DNA of 64,000 bases from Neostapfia colusana (taxonomy: Eukaryota > Streptophyta > Magnoliopsida > Poales > Poaceae): assembly GCA_030760725.1 (NCBI GenBank), contig JASWHV010000008.1, positions 34,816,720 through 34,880,719 on the forward strand, given 5' to 3'. The notes beneath the pieces are model-generated. The model had not been told where the DNA came from. It saw only the letters and a list, made by a program, of their open reading frames with translations, and ran no database searches. Shown here piece by piece: positions 8,816 through 18,676 of this stretch (position 1 is its first letter; every line of letters begins with the position of its first letter). A program made the translations under genes and the position numbers.

Positions 8816-11800
8816 TGTAAGGGCCTCAGTTTTTGACACTCATTTGCAGTGTTCATCACCACACCACACACCTCATTTGAGGAAAAATGATGGACACAAA
8901 TAAAGAGCAAGTAACAATTATCAACATGCTCATTAGGGAACAAACTCACACATTGCAAAAGTGGTACTTCCCACATGTGATATAGATGGGCTGGACATAT
9001 GAAAACTCCTACACTTTGCTAAGGATGTCCATGCCAAGTTTCACCCAAATTCAAAACATTTTTGAGGTCATCTTGGGTGTAGATAGGAAAGGGGCAGTTT
9101 GAAAACATATTCAAATTCAAACTGTTTTCACCCACTGAATTTAAAAGTGGAAGGCATATTCTTGCTCAGCACATTTTTGTGAGCTCACACACCAATTTTC
9201 ACTCCATTTGGAGTTGATCTTGACATGAGCTAAGGGGGAGAAATTCAAACTTTATTTGAATTTCAAACTGCACTTGTGCTGAAATTCATTCAAACCAAAC
9301 CTCATTTGAACTTTGATCAATTCAAATGGCTCTTGGGTGAATAATTTGAGTTGCCAAGGGTAGAATAGGGTTCACTGTTTACCACAGCTGTTAGGAATAA
9401 ATTTCAGAGGTTAAAAGAGGAGTGGGACCCACATGTCAGCCTCAGCCTCAAAGCAAACCGACTGAACCACAGTTCAGTCGGTTCCCGGCTGTTGTGCGCG
9501 CGCGCCACCGAAGGGGCCGGCCGGCGCCAGCTCCTGCTGCGTGCCCCAAGCCGGAGGCCAGCCGGCCGAGCTATTTATTCCCTCCCCGGCGTGCCTCAGT
9601 CACCATTTCCCCGAGCTACCGACGTGCGCGACTGCTTTTCCCACTGCCATCGCCGCCGCTCGAGTTCCTGCTTGATCAAGCCGATCGCAGCTCCCTCTTT
9701 CCATTCCAAGGTCCCAGTAAGGTACTAGCAACCATCCTCCATCCTTCCCATTGATAGAAATCGATTGAAACCGAGTGATATCGGCTGTGCCGAAAGATCA
9801 AACTCGGAACTGGAAACCGCCGCACCTCGGGCTCTCGTGGACAGCCCAACCTGGGCGTTGTCACGCCCGAGCCAAGGCACCCTTGGACGCGCAAGTGACC
9901 GATGCTGCTCACCCCCGAGCCACAGCTCGAGTGGTTGCTCATCGGCGGCGAATTTCCACTTTTCCCCTTTCTGTGTGCAGAACGACCTTCGGGTACGATT
10001 CTGTTTAATTCGTGCTCTAGAAAGGATTAGAGGGCCTCAGGCCACTCCCACACGAACTAGACACGGTGACGCACAAGTTGCCTTCACAACTCTGGGCCGG
10101 AGAACTTCTGTGCCCGGCGTAATTCAAGGTCTACTAATGGCGGAACGCACGGGGGGTATCGGGCGCACGGTGAGGACCTATTTCGGGCCTTCCCCGAGCT
10201 GCCCCGAGTTCATGTCGACCTTCTCTGAGGTCCACTGATGCTCCCCGACCGGTTTCCCAAGTAGCTGAGGCACTAGGAGCATCAGCCGACATGGCCGAAG
10301 TCGTTCCGATATGGCGGCTCGTCGCCGACCATGCTCCGGCCGTTGTCATGAGCAGCTGACCCTCGGATCATGTTCCCCAAGTAAAAGTAGGCAGGGGCGG
10401 CCAGAATCAAGAAGTTTGAAGCTGTACAGCAGCCGGCGGCGAGCTCTCCGGCGAGGTCCCTCGGCGGCGGAGCGCGGGTGTCGCGAGGTTGAAGAAGGGG
10501 GTGGACCCCAGCTGTCAGCGGCCGATATTTTGAATCGGGATCCGGCTGCGGCCGGGATCGGGTGTGCTGGCGCGCAAAAGCCTTGTGGGCCGCGGTGTGC
10601 TGTCGCTTCGGCGTGCGACGCGTGTCCCCTGGGCCCACGCGCGAGTTTAAACTTTTCCCCGATTTTCAGATTTTCTTCAAACTTCAAATCCTCATAACTT
10701 TGGCTAGAAAGCTCCAAATTGAGTGAACCAAATTTTGCTGGATTCAGCTCTCTGAGTACTTTCCAGAAAATCAAGTTTCACTTCATGAAATTCCTTATTT
10801 CTCCAGAATTAATTCCTCAAAGTTTAAACTGTTAGGAATTTTAACTAGAATATCCTTTGGGGGAAAATCCTGAAATTTTGCTGGGATGTTCACCAAAATA
10901 TCCCTGAACTACCATAAAAATTTCAGATCCATTTGAGCTCATCTGATCCACCTAATGGTGTGATTAGTGAAACTGTTCCAGAGAAAATAGAAAATGTTCA
11001 GAAACATTTTCAGAATTTTCTCTGAAATTGTTTAGCTCATATCTTTAGTTAGGGACTTCCAAATTAAGTGAGACCAAATCCATTAGAACCCTCTGAAAAT
11101 CCAGTTTTCAGAAAGTCATATTTTGTTTCATGAAAATTCCTAGAACACCCTAAGAGTTCCAATTAAGGTCAAGGACATAATTAATTGTGGAGGGCTCAAA
11201 TGAGCTTTGTTGCAACTAAAACTTGACCAAGTCTCTATTTAGGTTGTAACCAAGCCATAGTAAAAGTTTCAGTCATTAGGTCTGTCTGGCAAGGGTTATA
11301 GACTTCACAACTTCAAAGTTAATACAAATGCATTTAAATTGATACATATGTTTCTTATATCATGTAGTCGCTAAGGTCGAGGAGGAACCCGAAGTCCTAG
11401 ACTTCGTTACTCCGGAGGAACAGCTAGCCTACGACCAAGAGCAGCAAGGCAAGCCCCGGTTTGCATTAACCATTTTATAAATTTTTATTGTTTTGAGCAC
11501 ATACTTGTTTTCTTTATGTTGTGCATCAGAGTCTTGTTTGGAAACCCCACTGCATAGCCAAGAAAACCATGGGTTGGGGTTTAGGATTGCAAACCCCGTT
11601 AGCCACTGCATTGCTAGGATAGAGTAGGATTCGGTACAAGTCGAGTAGTTGGAACTACTCGCGAGAATAGGCTAGAGGCACATTGCTCGGGTAGAGATAG
11701 CACATGATACACATGGCAAGAAAATGAGACCGAGCGGAGAGTAAGGGCAGCAGGACTTTGGGGCCTGTGTGCGGTAGCTCCGCTTGTGTCGATTGAGGAC

Positions 11801-12859
11801 CGAGCCGTGTGCGGGCCTGTTGAACAAGCTAGAACAGTACCGAAGACCTACCGGCTATATGGGAACCGGGAAACTGATGTAACTCGGGTAGCTGGGTATT
11901 GAGGCATTGCCCGTCGTTCAGAGGGTAGGTTGAGAGCTCGAGGTGTAAATCAGCTGGCGGCACAGAGATGCGCGTGCAGGGACCTCTTGCTCGGGACGAT
12001 GGGACCGGTTCAATATTTGGCTAACGGGTGAAAGGTAGTCGCGTACGGCGTCCGTGATGGTTGTTGTAGGCAACATCGAGTACGGGCGTACGTGACGGGT
12101 TATTCGGGTAACCCTGCAGGTGTAAATCGATTATAATCGCCGTCCCTCGCGGTCAGTGAGTACCACTTGTTCACTGTACCGTGACGTAGAAAGAACAGGC
12201 TAGTTACATGTTAAAATGTTGCTGATTGAAAGTTGGATATTGATTGTTAATGATATGTTGTAGCTTAGTGCTAACTAAAGTTCTTTTCAACTTTGGGCAA
12301 AGTACATGAGAGAAATGCGTTTCTTGTTTGATTGCGGCTCTCTCATGTGCCTTAGCGTAAAGTTCTCCACAACCTGCTGCTAAAACTTGAAAGTAAGGTT
12401 CTACTAATTAGGCGAGTCCTTGCAAATGATTTTTACCTCATGCAACCCATCACCCTCATGTAGAAGTTTCATGTTTAGGTGAGACGGGTCAGACTTGCTG
12501 AGCCTTCGTGCTCACTGCTTGTGTTTGAAGCTTTTGCAGGGTTCTATGAGGAAGGGACTCCCGAAGAGGAGACGGAACCCCAGGAGGGGAACCCCGTCGA
12601 GTGGGAGTCGTGCACGCCGCAGAGTTAGTGTGCGAGTGTGCTAGCAAGGACACGTTCGAGGGCTGAACGTGCACTTGATGCTTAGTCTACGCCCGCGAGT
12701 GTGGACTAAACTTATTTTGATGTAAACATGTTAATAAACTTGTTTATGTAATAAAGCTTCCGCTTCCGCTTTGTACCTTTGACGTGTGTTATACGGTGTT
12801 GTGCAACGCAGCACCCCTCAGCGTGATCCTGGCTCGACAGGACCAGTGGGGTCGTGTCA
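8816..12859 (+). repeat. 5' LTR of element B
   Basis: Runs from TGTAAGGGCC to TCGTGTCA. The first 600 bp are AT-rich, followed by a GC-rich stretch (9420-10650) with possible transcription start signals (CTATTTATT near 9571), a strong 5' splice site near 9717 (CAGTAAGG), AT-rich intron-like DNA, and two AATAAA signals (12733, 12750). It contains a split acidic frame, described separately. Confidence 0.95.
11368..12628 (+). other. Putative split mini-frame inside the B 5' LTR
   Basis: Segment 1 is 11368-11448, after an acceptor-like CATGTAG. It reads 26 codons rich in Glu and ends with a one-base remainder before GCAAGC, a GC-type donor. Segment 2 starts at 12540 after TTTTGCAG, supplies the two missing bases and stays open for 28 codons to TAG at 12626-12628, ending SCTPQS. 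AATAAA follows about 105 nt later. LTR G keeps both segments in the same phase with only one (synonymous) change in segment 1; LTR H keeps an 84-nt version of segment 1 with the same phase and the same GC donor. No in-frame ATG is visible, so translation and function are unproven. Confidence 0.45.
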
Positions 12860-12862
12860 GCG

Positions 12863-12874
12863 TGGTATCAGAGC
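12863..12874 (+). other. Primer-binding site of element B (initiator tRNA-Met type)
   Basis: TGGTATCAGAGC three bases after the LTR end; a standard match to the 3' end of plant initiator tRNA-Met, where minus-strand synthesis starts. Confidence 0.93.
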
Positions 12875-14359
12875 TCGCTTGAGGTTTAACACAGTACAAA
12901 GGTCTTCTTTTTCAAAAATCCAGTGAGGAACGAGTTAGTAGCCCGTATAAGGATGTTATTAGTATATAGAAAGTGGCTTATTAACTTATTTGTTATGTCG
13001 GAAAATCGTGCATCTCGGGACGTTCATGTCTTGGGGGGTGCACGTAAGCGCTGTCCACCAGTGCGCACAAGCTGAAGGGTGGAGCCCCACGGGTGGCAGG
13101 TAACCCGACCCGCTTTGATATCCTCTACGACTCTTCATGTCGTTTGGGGTATTCGAGCAACGTCTGTCCCTGGCGTGCGTGGTGCAACATGGGAGACCCC
13201 GTCACGTGGTCTGAAACGTGAACACGTAACTCAAGGCGTGTTTGGCTTGAGAACATCCGGGCGAGTGATGACGGCCGGGTGTACAAACTGTATGGATTCC
13301 GGGCTCGGTGTGCAGCCGAGTCTGATGATTGGTTGAATTTCTGCAGGTAGCCTTACCACGAAACGGTAGACGTGTAGCATCCGTGTGCGAGTGACGAGTA
13401 GTGCCACTGAACTAACGAAGCCGGCTAAATCCGGTATAGGTTTTTCCTTTGTGAGGACGTAGTACCGACATAATCTGGTGACGCCTCGACGTCACACCCA
13501 ACTAAATGAACAACTTCATTTAAAAACTTGAAGGTTTTGATCCAAAGTAGTAAAACTTGATGTAACTCCTTCCCTTGAACAGGATATTCAAAGTTAATAA
13601 ATTTTCAACTTATAGGATGTTAAGGACAGAGCACTCTGTTTTCAGCTAAATCAAGGCTGAAGTTAATCAGAGGTTAGAGGTTGAGTTCTTTCGAGGTTGG
13701 GGTCGTATGATACATTTCTGGAAAGCTTTGGAGGAGCTTTACAACTTTTCAGTTGAGTTCCAGAGGTGTTTCATCCCTTAACCACTCGAAAAATGCAGTA
13801 GAGTTGAAACTGTCCAGAAAACAGGACGGAGCAAAGACTCTCTGTAGACTCTCTGTAAATTAAGCATAACTTCCTGCATAAAAATCCAAAAATAGAAAAT
13901 GAGGTGGTTCTGGGAAGCTTATGAGATGGGTTACAACTTTGTAACAGAAAGTTTTGTCAGATTAGGAACAGAATTAACTGGAATTCTTGGATCAAATCAG
14001 TACCTAAGGCAGGGAGGTGCTGTCCAATTGTTCCCAGAAATTCTGTTAACTTTGACATCTCATAACTTTTGAACCAGAGCAGATCTTAGGCCAACCAAAT
14101 ACTTTCTGGAAAGCTATTGAAGTTAACTTTAACTTTGATGTTGAGCTCCAGGACTGGTTTTGCTTTTAACCTGGCCTAAATCAGATTAATATGGAAACTG
14201 GTCAGGGCTGTCATGGGAACAGCAGATCAGCAGTCAAATTTGTTTAAAAATTTGAACTATGTTTCCAAGTGTTAAGGGTTCAATGACATATCTTATGTTA
14301 TAACTCAATGGTCTACTGTGTAAATAAATATTTGACATTTCTCAAATATATTTTTACAG
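12875..14359 (+). other. Untranslated leader of element B
   Basis: About 1.5 kb without a supportable gene. GC-balanced until about 13500, then AT-rich with repeated phrases such as 'CTGGAAAGCT' and 'AACTTT'. An 85-codon frame at 13079-13336 has no recognisable content. Confidence 0.6.
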
Positions 14360-14746
14360 ATGGCAGCAGATAAACGGTTGGAGAACGGGTGGGTAGTTTC
14401 CCACTGCTCTGACCGTAGCGGCTACCCGGGAGCATTGTGGCTAATGCTCCAATATTTCGGGTACAACCAGATGCCGCAATACTTCGCCAAGGAAGAAGGC
14501 GAAGAGGGGAACAAGACGTGGACGATCCATGTCGAGGTTCCTGCAGGGCCTACGCCACCCGGTTGGGTGCCATTCACCGTCACGGTGAGAGGAAGACGCA
14601 GGAATTCCTACACCTGCAACAAGGGAGCCGGAACGCGCTGGAGTACTCCAGAGCGTTCAACGATCTCGCACTCTACGCGTCGTATCACGCAGATACGGAC
14701 GAGAAGCGGCGGGACCACTTTTACCAGGGGCTTAACCCGCTCCTGA
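14360..14746 (+). pseudogene. Leader ORF or gag start of element B, cut by a deletion
   Basis: Opens with ATG after TTTACAG and reads a distinctive start (MAADKRLENGWVVSH). It contains GYPGALWLMLQYFGYN and TWTIHVEVPAG and stays sensible to about 14590. After that the frame is simply the wrong frame of gag, and it ends at 14746. The simplest reading is an upstream reading frame of the Tekay-type leader that is joined by an internal deletion to the middle of gag. The resemblance to other grass elements is from memory and was not searched. Confidence 0.55.
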
Positions 14747-17700
14747 AGGACAAGCTGGCGATGTTCAATCGCGGCAGCCTCAACGACATAATTGATGCTG
14801 CGATTGTTCAGGAAGACTCCGGCAAGGAGTTGGCGGCGGCAGAGCGAAAGCGAAGCGCGCCGCAGAGCAGCGGAGAAGGAGGCGGTCCTTCTCAGAAGTT
14901 TCGGATGGTGAATCGCCCACCATCAGGTCCGCGCTGGCAGCCACCACAGCGGTCGATGCCGTTCCGCGGTCGGCCGTATTCTTCACCGGCATTCCGGCCG
15001 GCACTGCCAGTACCACCGCAACAACAACAGCAGCAGCGGGCGATGCCGCGTGCGTTTGCACCTCCGCAACGCATGCCGGGCTTTCGTCCACCAAGTACTC
15101 CACCAGCAGCGGCCACATGTTACAAGTGTGGTCGTCCAGGACACTTCGCGAGCAGTTGCCCGGAGAGGCAAGGCGGCGGAGTGGTACCACAGTTTCCGGG
15201 GAGGAATCAACCCCGGAACCCTACTAATGCGCGGCGGGCAAACCCTAGGCCCGGTACTGTCCACCAGCTTGCCATTGAGGACGTGCCGGAGGGCGAGCCA
15301 ATCCTTGCGGGTATGTTCCAACTCCACCAGCATCCCGCTATAGTACTATTTGATTCAGGCGCCACGCATAATTTTATTAGCCAAGCTTTCATTGCTAAAC
15401 ACAGCTTGCCAATACTACCCACCGATAGTCCATATTTAATTTGTTCACCGGGTGGGAAGATTTCAGCAAGCGTAATGGTCTCCAAAGCACCATTATGCTT
15501 AGCGGGTAGAGTGTACCCCACGTCTCTCATTATCTTAGAGGGACAGAAGGTCGATGTCATCCTAGGGATGTCGTGGTTAAACCGCCACGGCGCTGTTTTA
15601 GACACCGTCCTCCGAGTCGTGCACTTAAACTCAGGAGTGCACGGTTCTCACTCATTATTTCTGGACAGTCCAGAAATAAAACTTCCAAGTGTCTATCAAG
15701 CCACAACCATCAGATTGGAAGACATTCCAGTGGTCCGAGAATTCCCTGATGTATTCCCGGATGATTTGCCGGGGATGCCACCCGATAGAGAGGTGGAATT
15801 CAAGATTGAACTTGCACCGGGAACCATGCCAATATCCCGAAGGCCGTACAAGATGGCGCCCAAGGAGTTGGCTGAACTGAAGACTCAGCTCACGGACCTT
15901 CTGGAGAAGGGTTTTATTAGGCCGAGCTCCTCGCCATGGGGCTGTTCGGCATTATTTGTCAAAAAGAAGGATGAAACGTTGCGGCTTTGCGTGGACTACC
16001 GTCCATTAAATGCCGTAACCATCAAGAACAAGTACCCGTTGCCACGGATCGACATGTTGTTTGATCAGTTGGTCGAAGCAAAGGTCTTTTCCAAGATGGA
16101 TTTAAGATCCGGGTACCATCAGATTAAGATCAGGGCTGAGGACATTCCAAAGACAGCTTTTTCGACAAGGTACGGACTTTATGAGTACCTGGTCATGTCC
16201 TTCGGCCTCACCAATGCTCCAGCTCACTTCATGTACTTAATGAACTCGGTGTTCATGCCGGAGCTGGACAAGTTTGTCGTGGTCTTCATCGACGACATCC
16301 TGGTATATTCCAAGTCGGAGGAAGATCACAAGAAACATCTGCGTATAGTCTTGCAACGGCTGCGGGATCACAAGTTATACGCAAAGTTCAGCAAATGCGA
16401 ATTTTGGATATCGCAAGTGCCTTTCCTCGGGCATATCATCTCGGCGGAGGGTATCGCTGTGGACCCGAGCAAAATCACGCAAGTGCTGAATTGGAAATCC
16501 CCGAGAACTGTTCATGAGGTACGGAGTTTCCTCGGACTCGCGGGATATTATCGGAGGTTCATTCCGAACTTCTCGAAGATTGCCAGGCCAATGACAGAGC
16601 TGCTGAAGAAGGCTACCAAATATGTTTGGAGTCCAGCATGTGAAGCAGCATTCAAGGCTTTAGTCAAGCACCTAACATCAGCACCGGTTTTGGCGCAGCA
16701 AGACACAACAAAACCGTTCGATGTGTACTGCGATGCATCCGGCATTGGGCTCGGATGTGTGCTGATGCAAGACCGAAGAGTGGTCGCGTATGGATCACGG
16801 CAGCTTAGGAACCATGAGCAAAATTATCCCACTCACGACTTGGAGCTCGCTGCCGTGGTACTTGCACTGAAGATGTGGAGGCACTACCTACTCGGTAACC
16901 TCGTACATTTATATACCGACCACAAAAGCCTCAAGTACATATTCACTCAGAAGGAGCTGAACATGAGGCAACGAAGATGGTTAGAACTGATAAAGGATTA
17001 TGAGATAGAGATCCATTATCATCCGGGCAAGGCAAACGTTGTGGCAGATGCGCTGAGCCGCAAGTCACACGTCAATAATCTGACCATCACACCGTTGGAA
17101 GAGAGCGAACCACCACTACATGTGATTCCACACGGAGCTCTCTACAACCTAGCTTTGATCCCCACCATCCGTGAAGAGATAGCGGCAGCCCAGAAGAATG
17201 ACAAGGGCATGTCACATTTGCGGAGACGTGTAGACAGTGGGGAGTTGAAATGTTTCCGGAAGGACGGAGACGGCGTCCTATGGTTCAAGGACCGGATCGT
17301 CGTACCCCGAAACCCGGAGTTAAGGAAGAAAATCTTTGATGAGGCTCACTTATCAAAATTTTCTATTCACCCCGGCAGCAACAAGATGTATCAAGAACTC
17401 AGAAGCAAGTTTTGGTGGACACGGATGAAGCGAGAGACTGCAAAATACGTGTCCGAGTGTGATACATGTCGACGGGTGAAGGCAGACCACATGCGGAAAC
17501 CGGGACTGCTGCAACCACTGGGCATTCCTGCCTGGAAGTGGGAGGACGTGAGCATGGATTTCGTCGTCGGTTTACCCACCACCTTACAGAAACATGATTC
17601 TGTGTGGGTGATCGTCGATCGGCTCACCAAAGTTGCCCATTTCATCCCGGTCAACACCAACTACAACGCCAAGAAGTACGCTGAACTGTACATCTCACGG

Positions 17701-18606
17701 ATCCTATGCTTATACGGCGTACCCCGTACTATCGTATCGGACCGGGGCACTTTATTTGTGTCCCGTTTTTGGGAGCAGCTCCACGCTGCCTTGGGGACGA
17801 AGCTGATCCGTAGTTCAGCCTACCACCCGCAGACGGATGGGCAAACGGAGCGGGTAAATCAAATCCTAGAAGACATGCTACGAGCTTGCGCTATCGACCA
17901 CGGCAAGAATTGGGATGATCACTTGCCATTAGCCGAGTTCTCGTACAACAATGGGTACCAAGCCAGCATCAAGATGGCGCCCTACGAGGCGCTATACGGC
18001 AGGAAATGCCGCACACCACTGAATTGGTGTGAGTCTGGCGAGAGGGTTACCTTCGGGATTGATCTTGTCAACAACGCGGAAGAAAAGGTTCGAGTAATTC
18101 AAGCGAACCTAAAAGCCGCTCAATCCCGACAGAAACAGTATGCGGACCGGAGAAGGCGTCCGTTACAATTCGAAGCTGGAGACCACGTATATCTACGAGT
18201 GTCTCCAATGAAGGGCGTGAACAGATTTGGGGTGAGAGGAAAGTTAGCACCCCGATTCATCGGTCCATTCCAGATTACCGAAAGATGTGGATCGGTGGCA
18301 TACCGGCTAAGATTACCAGAAGCACTTTCCGGTGTGCACGACGTCTTTCACATTTCCCAGCTGAGGAAGTGTCTCAAGCTATCAACTACCGTTCAGCTGG
18401 AAGACATTGAAGAACTGCAACCGGATCTCACCTATCGGGAGGAACCGGTGCAGATTATTGATGAAAAGGCCCGAACCACACGCAACCGTACGTTGTGGTT
18501 CTACAAGTTTCTGTGGAGTAATCACTCCATGGATGAAGCGACATGGGAGAGCGAAGAATTCCTTCGCACTAACTACCCCGACTTTCTCACGTCGCATATC
18601 CGGTAA
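14437..18606 (+). CDS. Gag (N-terminally deleted)-Pol polyprotein of element B
   Basis: Open for 1389 codons. Residues 1-50 are out-of-family sequence from the deletion join. Gag resumes at about residue 52 (QEFLHLQQGS). The CCHC zinc knuckle is at 228-241 (CYKCGRPGHFASSC) and the protease active site DSGAT at about 306. RT spans about 480-690 with FIDDILVYS (DD at 619-620). RNase H has DAS at about 764 and TDHKS at about 827. The integrase HHCC zinc domain is at 977-1012 and the core runs from MDFVVGLP through SDRG to TDGQTERVNQ (1040-1141). A GPF/Y-like IGPFQI is near 1275, and a chromodomain-like tail (WSNHSMDEATWESEEF) near 1365-1380. The true start cannot be chosen because the gag N-terminus is gone. 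Pol looks catalytically complete. Confidence 0.9.
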   Translation: MANAPIFRVQPDAAILRQGRRRRGEQDVDDPCRGSCRAYATRLGAIHRHGERKTQEFLHLQQGSRNALEYSRAFNDLALYASYHADTDEKRRDHFYQGLNPLLKDKLAMFNRGSLNDIIDAAIVQEDSGKELAAAERKRSAPQSSGEGGGPSQKFRMVNRPPSGPRWQPPQRSMPFRGRPYSSPAFRPALPVPPQQQQQQRAMPRAFAPPQRMPGFRPPSTPPAAATCYKCGRPGHFASSCPERQGGGVVPQFPGRNQPRNPTNARRANPRPGTVHQLAIEDVPEGEPILAGMFQLHQHPAIVLFDSGATHNFISQAFIAKHSLPILPTDSPYLICSPGGKISASVMVSKAPLCLAGRVYPTSLIILEGQKVDVILGMSWLNRHGAVLDTVLRVVHLNSGVHGSHSLFLDSPEIKLPSVYQATTIRLEDIPVVREFPDVFPDDLPGMPPDREVEFKIELAPGTMPISRRPYKMAPKELAELKTQLTDLLEKGFIRPSSSPWGCSALFVKKKDETLRLCVDYRPLNAVTIKNKYPLPRIDMLFDQLVEAKVFSKMDLRSGYHQIKIRAEDIPKTAFSTRYGLYEYLVMSFGLTNAPAHFMYLMNSVFMPELDKFVVVFIDDILVYSKSEEDHKKHLRIVLQRLRDHKLYAKFSKCEFWISQVPFLGHIISAEGIAVDPSKITQVLNWKSPRTVHEVRSFLGLAGYYRRFIPNFSKIARPMTELLKKATKYVWSPACEAAFKALVKHLTSAPVLAQQDTTKPFDVYCDASGIGLGCVLMQDRRVVAYGSRQLRNHEQNYPTHDLELAAVVLALKMWRHYLLGNLVHLYTDHKSLKYIFTQKELNMRQRRWLELIKDYEIEIHYHPGKANVVADALSRKSHVNNLTITPLEESEPPLHVIPHGALYNLALIPTIREEIAAAQKNDKGMSHLRRRVDSGELKCFRKDGDGVLWFKDRIVVPRNPELRKKIFDEAHLSKFSIHPGSNKMYQELRSKFWWTRMKRETAKYVSECDTCRRVKADHMRKPGLLQPLGIPAWKWEDVSMDFVVGLPTTLQKHDSVWVIVDRLTKVAHFIPVNTNYNAKKYAELYISRILCLYGVPRTIVSDRGTLFVSRFWEQLHAALGTKLIRSSAYHPQTDGQTERVNQILEDMLRACAIDHGKNWDDHLPLAEFSYNNGYQASIKMAPYEALYGRKCRTPLNWCESGERVTFGIDLVNNAEEKVRVIQANLKAAQSRQKQYADRRRRPLQFEAGDHVYLRVSPMKGVNRFGVRGKLAPRFIGPFQITERCGSVAYRLRLPEALSGVHDVFHISQLRKCLKLSTTVQLEDIEELQPDLTYREEPVQIIDEKARTTRNRTLWFYKFLWSNHSMDEATWESEEFLRTNYPDFLTSHIR

Positions 18607-18663
18607 TTTTTCCACCGTCCTCTCTCTCATTTTCACCTTATAATCTCGGGACGAGATTCTTTT

Positions 18664-18676
18664 AAGGGGGGAGGAA
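18664..18676 (+). other. Polypurine tract of element B
   Basis: AAGGGGGGAGGAA directly before the 3' LTR; primer for plus-strand synthesis. Confidence 0.9.

Noticed and set aside
9422..10238. GC-rich frames of 110 and 157 codons in the B LTR, repeated in the 3' LTR
   Set aside because: Partly kept in LTR G, but there the frame is broken by a stop and the similarity is no better at the protein than at the DNA level. They overlap the likely transcription start and first splice site of the LTR.
13079..13336. 85-codon frame in the leader of B as a separate gene
   Set aside because: No recognisable motif, no second copy to compare, and a length expected by chance in GC-balanced DNA.
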